Shown here in pieces: positions 54,699 through 64,000 of a stretch of 64,000 nucleotides of DNA. The position numbers and the translations under genes were made by a program. The notes under the pieces were generated by a model. It worked only from the letters and a program-made list of their open reading frames with translations, had not been told where the DNA came from and ran no database searches. Position 1 is the stretch's first letter. Each line of letters opens with the position of its first letter. This stretch comes from Arthrobacter yangruifuii (GTDB lineage: Bacteria; Actinomycetota; Actinomycetes; Actinomycetales; Micrococcaceae). Where the stretch lies: NCBI RefSeq assembly GCF_009192775.1, contig NZ_VTFX01000003.1, forward strand, positions 124,001-188,000, given 5' to 3'.

Positions 54699-55268
54699 AT
54701 GACGGCTTCTGGTGCAGTTTCCAGCCGTACTGTTTTGTCTTCAGCTGACATTGACCGCGCCCTGACGCGTATTGCCTACGAGATCCTCGAGGCTAACAAG
54801 GGCCCCGAAGACCTGGTCCTGATGGGCATTCCCCTCCGGGGCTATCCACTGGCCCGGCGGCTCGCGGAGAAAATCGCCGCCGCGGCCCCCGGCGTCGATC
54901 CGGCGGCCATCACCGGGCAGCTCGACGTCACCATGTTCCGGGACGATCTTGCCCGCCGGCCCACCCGGCCGCCCTACGCCACACGGGTTCCGGTGACCGG
55001 CATCGATGACAAGGTCGTGGTGCTCGTGGATGACGTCCTGTACTCCGGCCGGACCATCCGCTCGGCACTGGATGCCCTCGTTGACCTCGGCCGTCCCCGC
55101 ATTGTCCGGCTGGCGGTGCTGGTGGACCGCGGCCACCGGGAGCTGCCGATCCGGGCGGACCACGTGGGCAAGAACCTGCCCACCTCCTCCGCAGAACAGG
55201 TCCGGGTCCGGCTGGCCGAGTGTGACACCCCGGCAACGGATGAAGTAGTCATCGAGGGCACTGCATGA
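54699..55268 (+). CDS. pyrR: Bifunctional pyr operon regulator / uracil phosphoribosyltransferase PyrR
   Basis: A 189-residue PRPP-binding protein that senses UMP and controls pyr mRNA. The PRPP loop is [21 protein letters not shown]; the basic RNA-binding region includes [13 protein letters not shown] and [16 protein letters not shown]. It first gene in the UMP operon, behind its own target hairpin. AAGGAGG lies eight bases before the ATG. Its stop overlaps the pyrB start (ATGA). Confidence 0.96.
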   Translation: MTASGAVSSRTVLSSADIDRALTRIAYEILEANKGPEDLVLMGIPLRGYPLARRLAEKIAAAAPGVDPAAITGQLDVTMFRDDLARRPTRPPYATRVPVTGIDDKVVVLVDDVLYSGRTIRSALDALVDLGRPRIVRLAVLVDRGHRELPIRADHVGKNLPTSSAEQVRVRLAECDTPATDEVVIEGTA

Positions 55269-56260
55269 GGCACCTGCTCTCCACCGCGGACCTCAGTCAC
55301 CGGGACGCCCTCGCCATTCTGGACACCGCCGAGCAGATGGCCGCGGTAGGGGAGCGGGAAGTGAAGAAGCTCCCCGCCCTGCGCGGCCGCACCGTCGTCA
55401 ACCTGTTCTTCGAAGACTCCACCCGCACCCGGATTTCCTTCGAAGCCGCCGCCAAACGGCTGTCCGCCGACGTCATCAACTTCTCCGCCAAGGGCTCCTC
55501 GGTCTCCAAAGGCGAATCGCTGAAGGACACCGCGCAGACCCTGGCGGCCATGGGCGCCGACGCCGTGGTGATCCGGCACGGCTCCTCCGGGGCGCCGGCG
55601 CGACTGGCGTCCTCCGGCTGGATAGATGCCGCCGTGCTCAATGCCGGCGACGGCACCCATGAACACCCCACCCAGGCACTGCTGGATGCCTTCACCATGC
55701 GCCGGCACTGGGCACGCCTGCACGGCACCGAGTCCACCGGCACCGACCTGGCGGGCATGAAAGTACTGATTGCCGGGGACGTCCTGCATTCCCGGGTGGC
55801 CCGCTCGGACCTGTGGCTGCTGCGGACGCTGGGTGCGGAAGTCACCCTGGTGGCCCCGCCCACCCTGCTGCCGTTCGGCGTCGGGTCCTGGCCGTGCACC
55901 GTCAGCTACGACCTGGACGACGCCCTGGCCGCCCGCCCGGACGCGGTGATGATGCTGCGGGTGCAGGGGGAGCGGATGGACTCGGCCTTCTTCCCCTCCG
56001 TCCGCGAGTATTCCCGCCGGTGGGGACTGGACGATGTCCGCCTGGACCGGCTGGACACCCTGGGCCTGAAAGACACCATCATCATGCATCCGGGACCGAT
56101 GAACCGCGGGCTGGAAATCTCCGCCCGGGCCGCGGATTCACCCCGGTCCACCGTGCTGGACCAGGTCCGCAACGGCGTTTCCGTCCGCATGGCTTCCCTT
56201 TACCTGCTGCTCTCCGGGGAGAACAGCACCGACCGTACAGCGCAGGAGCAGAAGCGATGA
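55265..56260 (+). CDS. pyrB: Aspartate carbamoyltransferase catalytic subunit
   Basis: A 331-residue enzyme forming carbamoyl-aspartate. Carbamoyl-phosphate site: [15 protein letters not shown]; aspartate loop: [14 protein letters not shown]; also [13 protein letters not shown] and [11 protein letters not shown]. No pyrI regulatory gene is present, as in other actinobacteria. It is coupled at both ends by ATGA overlaps with pyrR and pyrC. The C-terminus is about ten residues longer than many homologues. Confidence 0.96.
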   Translation: MRHLLSTADLSHRDALAILDTAEQMAAVGEREVKKLPALRGRTVVNLFFEDSTRTRISFEAAAKRLSADVINFSAKGSSVSKGESLKDTAQTLAAMGADAVVIRHGSSGAPARLASSGWIDAAVLNAGDGTHEHPTQALLDAFTMRRHWARLHGTESTGTDLAGMKVLIAGDVLHSRVARSDLWLLRTLGAEVTLVAPPTLLPFGVGSWPCTVSYDLDDALAARPDAVMMLRVQGERMDSAFFPSVREYSRRWGLDDVRLDRLDTLGLKDTIIMHPGPMNRGLEISARAADSPRSTVLDQVRNGVSVRMASLYLLLSGENSTDRTAQEQKR

Positions 56261-57585
56261 GCACCACCGGTACCTATCTGATCCGCGGAGCCGCCGTGCT
56301 CGGCGCCGAGCCCGCGGACATCCGCATCGAGAACGGCGTCATCACCGCCGTTGCGCCCGGCCTGCCGGTGCCCGGGGACGCCCAGCTGATCGAGGCGGAG
56401 GGCCTGATTGCCCTGCCCGGCATGGTGGACCTGCACACCCACCTGCGCGAACCCGGCCGCGAGGACGCCGAAACAGTCGAAACCGGAACCCGGGCTGCGG
56501 CGCTGGGCGGCTTTACGGCCGTGCACGCCATGGCCAACAGCATGCCGGTGGCGGACACGGCCGGCGTGGTGGAGCAGGTCCTTAGCCTGGGGGAACGGGC
56601 CGGGTGGGTGGATGTGCGTCCGGTGGGCGCGGTCACCGTGGGACTGGCCGGCGAAAAACTGGCTGAACTCGGCGCCATGGCCGATTCCCGCGCCCGGGTC
56701 CGCGTCTTTTCCGACGACGGCAAGTGCGTCTGGGACCCGGTGCTGATGCGCCGCGCCCTGGAATACGTCAAGGCGTTCGACGGCGTCATCGCCCAGCATG
56801 CGCAGGAACCCCGCCTGACCGAGGGTGCACAGATGAACGAAGGCGAAGTCAGCGCCGTCCTCGGGCTCGCCGGCTGGCCCGCCGTCGCCGAAGAATCCAT
56901 CATTGCCCGCGACGTCCTGCTGGCCCGGCACACCGGCTCCCGCCTGCATGTCTGCCATGTTTCGACCGCCGGGTCCGTGGAGATTCTCCGCTGGGCAAAG
57001 GAACTCGGCATCCGGGTCACGGCCGAGGTCACCCCGCACCATCTGCTGCTGACCGATGAACTGGTGCGTACCTATGACCCGGTCTATAAGGTGAACCCGC
57101 CGCTGCGCACCGCCGCCGATGTGCAGGCCGTCCGCCTCGGCCTGGCTGACGGCACCATCGACATTGTCGGCACCGACCATGCCCCGCACCCCAGTGAACA
57201 CAAGGAAGGGGAGTGGGCAGGCGCGGCCATGGGCATGACGGGCCTGGAAACCGCCCTGTCCGTGGTGCAGCACGCCATGATCGACACCGGGCTGATGGAC
57301 TGGGCCGGTTTTGCCCGCGTCACTTCCCGGACGCCCGCCCTGATCGGACAGCTGCCGGATCAGGGCAGGCCGATCGCCGCCGGTGAACCGGCGAACGTCA
57401 TATTGGTGAACCCGACTGCGTCGCGGCGGGTCGACCCTTCTAAGATGGCAACCAAGGGACGCAACAGTCCGTTCGCCGGACTGGACCTGCCCGGCGGGGT
57501 CGAAGCGGTGTTTTACGCCGGCCACCCCACCGTCCTGAACGGCAGACTGAACACGCCCCACCCCGCTGCCTCAAAGGAATTTTAG
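56257..57585 (+). CDS. pyrC: Dihydroorotase
   Basis: A zinc amidohydrolase (442 residues, type I) that cyclises carbamoyl-aspartate. Ligand motif [10 protein letters not shown] (His60, His62), then [23 protein letters not shown] and the catalytic Asp in [11 protein letters not shown] 56257 overlaps the pyrB stop and has AGGAG upstream; a longer open frame inside pyrB is not real. Followed without gap by the PH-like gene. Confidence 0.95.
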   Translation: MSTTGTYLIRGAAVLGAEPADIRIENGVITAVAPGLPVPGDAQLIEAEGLIALPGMVDLHTHLREPGREDAETVETGTRAAALGGFTAVHAMANSMPVADTAGVVEQVLSLGERAGWVDVRPVGAVTVGLAGEKLAELGAMADSRARVRVFSDDGKCVWDPVLMRRALEYVKAFDGVIAQHAQEPRLTEGAQMNEGEVSAVLGLAGWPAVAEESIIARDVLLARHTGSRLHVCHVSTAGSVEILRWAKELGIRVTAEVTPHHLLLTDELVRTYDPVYKVNPPLRTAADVQAVRLGLADGTIDIVGTDHAPHPSEHKEGEWAGAAMGMTGLETALSVVQHAMIDTGLMDWAGFARVTSRTPALIGQLPDQGRPIAAGEPANVILVNPTASRRVDPSKMATKGRNSPFAGLDLPGGVEAVFYAGHPTVLNGRLNTPHPAASKEF

Positions 57586-58101
57586 ATGGAACTGGTCTTT
57601 TTCTTCGTGGGCCTGGCCGCCCTGATCATTGTTGTCCTGGGCCTGTTTGCCCTGGGCTGGCGCGGGCGGCGACGACGACAGCAGGACACGCCCCGCCCCC
57701 GGCCCCTGCCGGACACCCTGGCCGAACCGACCTTCCAGGCACTGGGCCAGTACGTGGCCACCACCACGGCCGGCGACTGGCTGGACCGCGTGGCGCTCTA
57801 CGGTCTGGGCGTCAAGTCCAATGCCACCGCAGCCATCTTCCCCGAAGGCGTGCTGTTCGCCCGCTCCGGGGCAGAGGACCTCTGGATCCCGTGCGGGGAC
57901 CTGCATGACGTCCGGCTGGAACGCGGCATGGCCGGAAAATTCGTCGAAAAGGACGGACTGGTCATCGTGACCTGGCAGCTGGGCCCCAAACGCGTGGACA
58001 CCGGCTTCCGGACCCGCTCCGCGGATGACAAGACACCCCTTGTCCGCGCCATTAAAGAACTCCTGCCGGAATCGGCCACCCCAAGCGAGGAACAACTGTG
58101 A
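57586..58101 (+). CDS. PH-like membrane protein between pyrC and carA
   Basis: A 171-residue protein with one N-terminal helix ([21 protein letters not shown]), an Arg-rich stop-transfer segment and a soluble beta-rich PH-like domain ([35 protein letters not shown]). An equivalent gene (Rv1382) occupies the same place in M. tuberculosis. ATG directly follows the pyrC stop and GTGA overlaps carA, so it is locked into the pyrimidine operon, yet no enzymatic motif is visible. A membrane-localised modulator is possible but untested. Confidence 0.8.
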   Translation: MELVFFFVGLAALIIVVLGLFALGWRGRRRRQQDTPRPRPLPDTLAEPTFQALGQYVATTTAGDWLDRVALYGLGVKSNATAAIFPEGVLFARSGAEDLWIPCGDLHDVRLERGMAGKFVEKDGLVIVTWQLGPKRVDTGFRTRSADDKTPLVRAIKELLPESATPSEEQL

Positions 58102-59275
58102 CAGTGCACGAGATCATCAACCCCACACCGGCCGTCCTCATGCTCGAGGACGGGCGCAGCTTCCGCGGACGTGCCTACGGTGCGCAGGGGACCGCGTTGG
58201 GCGAAGCGGTGTTCGCCACCGGCATGACCGGATACCAGGAAACCATCACCGACCCCTCCTACGCCCGGCAGCTGGTGGTGCAGACGGCACCACACATCGG
58301 CAACACCGGCGTCAACGGTGACGACGCCGAGTCCCGGCGGATCTGGGTGGCCGGGTACATTGTGCGCGACGCCGCCCGCCGCCCTTCCAGCTGGCGCTCC
58401 GAACGGACCCTGGACGAGCAGCTGGCGGAACAGGGAGTGGTCGGCATCTCCGGCGTCGATACCCGCGCCGTGACCCGCCACCTGCGTGAACGCGGTGCCA
58501 TGAAGGCCGGCATCTTCTCCGGCTCCGACGCCGAACGCCCTGATTCCGAACTCCTCGCCGCCGTCCAGGCCCAGCAGGGCATGGAGGGAGCCCGGCTGGC
58601 CGAAGAGGTCAGCGTGGACGACGCCTATGTAATAGACCCCGCGGACCACGGCTGGCAGGGCGAGCCGCTGGCCACCGTCGCCGCCATCGACCTGGGCATC
58701 AAATCCATGACCCCGGTACGCCTCGCCGAGCGGGGGGTGCGCACGCATGTGCTGCCCGCCGCCACCACCTTCGAGGACCTGCGGGCACTGGATCCGGACG
58801 GCGTCTTTATGTCCAACGGACCCGGCGACCCCGCCACCGCGGACGTGCAGGTGGCTCTGCTGCGCGAGGTGCTGGACGCGCGGATCCCGTTCTTTGGCAT
58901 CTGCTTCGGCAACCAGATCCTCGGCCGTGCCCTGGGCTTCGGCACCTACAAGCTGCGCTACGGCCACCGCGGGATCAACCAGCCGGTCCTGGACCGCCGC
59001 ACCGGCAAGGTGGAAATCACCAGCCAGAACCACGGCTTCGCCGTTGACGCCCCGCTGGACGGACCCGTCACCGCACCGGAAGCCCGCTACGGCCGGGTCG
59101 AAGTCAGCCACGTGTCCCTCAATGACGACGTCGTGGAAGGCCTCGCCTGCCTGGACATCCCCGCGTTCTCCGTGCAGTACCACCCGGAAGCGGCCGCCGG
59201 CCCGCACGATTCCGCCTACCTCTTCGACCGCTTCGTGGACCTGATGGCCGCCAGCAAGACCAAGGAAAGCCTCTA

Positions 59276-59276
<1 letters not shown>
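58098..59276 (+). CDS. carA: Carbamoyl-phosphate synthase small chain
   Basis: The glutaminase subunit (392 residues) feeding ammonia to CarB. The N-terminal domain starts [17 protein letters not shown]; the class I amidotransferase nucleophile is Cys269 in [16 protein letters not shown], and the His/Glu pair is in [14 protein letters not shown] overlaps the preceding stop; its stop overlaps the carB ATG by one base. Located with pyr rather than arg genes, it probably supplies both pathways. Confidence 0.96.
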
Positions 59277-62564
<3,288 letters not shown>

Positions 62565-62572
<8 letters not shown>

Positions 62573-63431
62573 ATCCCGTCAGCCGGAACGTCCCGGTTTC
62601 GGGACCCGCCTGGCCGCGGCGATGGACCGCCGCGGCCAGCTGTGCGTCGGCATCGATCCGCACCCGGCCCTGCTGGCGCAGTGGGGGCTTAACGACGACG
62701 CCGCCGGGCTGGAGCGGTTCTCCCTCACCGTCCTGGAGGCGGCGGGGGAGCAGGCCGCAGCGCTGAAGCCGCAGGTGGCCCTGTATGAGCGGCACGGCTC
62801 CGCCGGGATGGCAGTGCTGGAACGCCTGCTGGCCGCCTGTGCGGAGGCCGGTGTCCTGAGCATTGCCGATGCCAAGCGCGGGGACATCGGTTCCACCATG
62901 GCCGCCTATGCCGACGCCTGGCTGCGGAACGGCTCGCCTTTGGCGGCCGATGCGGTGACGCTGAGTCCCTATCTCGGGTTCGAGTCCCTGCGACCTGCCC
63001 TGGACCTGGCCCGGGACACCGGGCGGGGAGTGTTTGTCCTGGCACTGACGTCGAACCCTGAAGGTGCGTCGGTGCAGCATGCCGGCGGTCCGGCCGGACG
63101 TTCCGTGGCGGCCCGGATTGTGGATGCCGCGGCGGCCGAGAATGCCGGTGCGGGGGACAGGCTGGGGTCCGTGGGGTTGGTGGTCGGCGCCACCGTAGGC
63201 ACCGCACTCACTGACCTGGAAATCGGCCTGGCAGCTTCCCGGGCACCGCTGCTGGCTCCCGGCCTGGGGGCACAGGGAGCCACGGCCGCCGATCTGCGGA
63301 AAACCTTCGCCGCTGCCTATCCCCAGGTCCTGGCCACCTCCAGCCGCGGGATCCTCCGGGCCGGGCCGGATCCGCGGTCCCTGCGGGAGGCTGCGGCCCG
63401 GGCGTCGGGGGAGCTGGCAGCCGAACGGTAG
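62565..63431 (+). CDS. pyrF: Orotidine 5'-phosphate decarboxylase
   Basis: The last enzyme of UMP synthesis (288 residues, mycobacterial-type PyrF). Motifs: [28 protein letters not shown] and the catalytic [11 protein letters not shown] with Lys104. GTG 62565 overlaps carB. With no pyrD or pyrE in the operon, dihydroorotate dehydrogenase and orotate phosphoribosyltransferase must lie elsewhere. A short hairpin follows the stop. Confidence 0.94.
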
Positions 63432-63432
63432 C

Positions 63433-63450
63433 TGCGGAACGGGGTCCGCA
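63433..63450 (+). terminator. Short hairpin after pyrF
   Basis: TGCGGA/TCCGCA stem with a 6-base loop directly after the pyrF stop, followed by TTGCAATT. It may end the pyr operon; weak. Confidence 0.35.
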
Positions 63451-63480
63451 TTGCAATTCCGCTTCCATTGCGGATAGGTT
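63451..63480 (+). promoter_or_regulatory. Promoter of mihF
   Basis: TTGCAA (63451-63456), an 18-base spacer and TAGGTT (63475-63480) form a plausible housekeeping promoter; the leader would be about 48 bases. Confidence 0.5.
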
Positions 63481-63534
63481 CGGATCTACCAGCAGAGCCG
63501 CTGACCGCGGTCCGTCGTCGTCCGGGAGTCCGTT

Positions 63535-63852
63535 TTGAACCTCAAGCCCCTGACCGAAGCCGAGCGTACGCGGGCCCGCGAAAAAGCGACTGCCGCCCGG
63601 GCGTCCCGTGCAGAGGTGAAGTCACGAATCAAGTCCGGCGATCTCACCATTGAAGAGGTCATCCTGTCCCGTTCAGGGGAGGAAGCCATAGGCCGGCTGA
63701 AGGTCATGGACCTGCTCCGTGCCCTGCCTGGTGTCGGGGAGCGCCGCGCAGCTGGAATAATGGCTACCGTAGGCATTGCGCCCACCCGCCGTGTCCGGGG
63801 GCTGGGCGTCCATCAGCGCAAGGCGCTGATTGAACTGCTGGACGGCCATTGA
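63535..63852 (+). CDS. mihF: Integration host factor, actinobacterial type (mIHF)
   Basis: A 105-residue nucleoid-associated protein that bends DNA, found only in actinobacteria. A basic N-terminal helix (LTEAERTRAREKATAARASR) leads to the conserved SRSGEEAIGRLKVMDLLRAL and the helix-two-turn-helix LPGVGERRAAGIMATVGI, then RRVRGLGVHQRKAL. It uses a TTG start with GGGAG six bases upstream. It lies directly before gmk as in M. tuberculosis. No relation to IHF-alpha/beta. Confidence 0.92.
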   Translation: MNLKPLTEAERTRAREKATAARASRAEVKSRIKSGDLTIEEVILSRSGEEAIGRLKVMDLLRALPGVGERRAAGIMATVGIAPTRRVRGLGVHQRKALIELLDGH

Positions 63853-63888
63853 AGGCAACGAAGTCAATAACGAGTGAATGAGGTTTAC

Positions 63889-64000
63889 GTGTCGCAACCG
63901 CGGCTGACAGTTCTCGCAGGTCCAACCGCAGTTGGAAAAGGCACTGTATCCACCTATATCCGGGACAACTATCCCGAGGTCTGGCTTTCCGTATCCGCCA
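63889..64000 (+). CDS. gmk: Guanylate kinase, 3'-truncated by window edge
   Basis: The first 37 codons of a P-loop kinase phosphorylating GMP. The ATP loop is [12 protein letters not shown], the actinobacterial variant of GPSGAGKGT. GTG 63889 is preferred because GAGG lies five bases upstream; an in-frame GTG at 63874 would add five residues. The frame is open to the window end. The position after mihF supports the call. Confidence 0.88.
   Translation, partial: MSQPRLTVLAGPTAVGKGTVSTYIRDNYPEVWLSVSA

Overview
The window is high-GC actinobacterial chromosome, most likely Arthrobacter or a close Micrococcaceae relative. The evidence is the gene order, the strong third-position GC bias, many GTG starts, an mIHF gene beside gmk, a DUF222/HNH gene, the MurT-GatD pair and actinobacterial-type SOS boxes (TCGAAC-N4-GTTCGA). 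It is almost entirely coding and most genes lie on the + strand. No tRNA, rRNA, CRISPR array, insertion sequence or prophage was seen.

Layout. 1-2.5 kb: two tandem DHA2 drug-efflux paralogues, the first cut by the window edge. 2.6-6.4 kb: a perfect LexA box, a DUF6504 gene and the mutagenic polymerase dnaE2. 6.5-9.7 kb: thrS, an Ap4A-phosphorylase-like HIT protein and a phosphatidylinositol-phosphate synthase. 9.8-19.7 kb is the variable part. It holds a small membrane protein, an M3 peptidase, a frameshifted CapA lipoprotein, two methyltransferases, an SOS-boxed DUF222/HNH nuclease, a Nudix hydrolase, a small membrane protein and the MurT-GatD pair that amidates peptidoglycan precursors. 20-29 kb: yebC, ruvCAB, yajC-secDF and relA. 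29-34.7 kb: an AbiEi-like protein, a DUF349 protein, a membrane-anchored cyclophilin, hisS and an adenine/adenosine deaminase. 34.7-43.8 kb: a permease, aspS, phzF-like, a nitronate monooxygenase, a Vms1-like release-factor homologue, rarA, rpsD and two small conserved proteins. 43.9-53.2 kb: alaS-ruvX-mltG-aroE-aroC-aroK-aroB-efp-nusB. 53.4-63.4 kb: a PrsW-like protease on the opposite strand, then the complete de novo UMP operon pyrR-pyrB-pyrC-(PH-like)-carA-carB-pyrF under a PyrR-binding RNA. The window ends with mihF and the start of gmk.

Functionally it joins translation (four aminoacyl-tRNA synthetases, S4, EF-P, NusB), DNA repair (DnaE2, RuvABC, RarA), Sec export, the stringent response, chorismate synthesis and pyrimidine synthesis. 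The main backbone matches the remembered M. tuberculosis order thrS...nusB followed by pyrR...gmk.

The most notable observations are: (1) an SOS box that overlaps both the -10 element and the start codon of the DUF222/HNH gene; (2) a repeated geometry in which a TANNNT -10 lies 12-13 bases before a start codon with no Shine-Dalgarno, implying many leaderless mRNAs; (3) a Vms1-like protein that seems to have lost its catalytic-loop segment; (4) one frameshift in capA at a slippery run; (5) signature residues of a non-discriminating AspRS; (6) a PyrR-binding hairpin directly upstream of the pyrR ribosome binding site. I found no clear candidate for a wholly undescribed multi-gene system.
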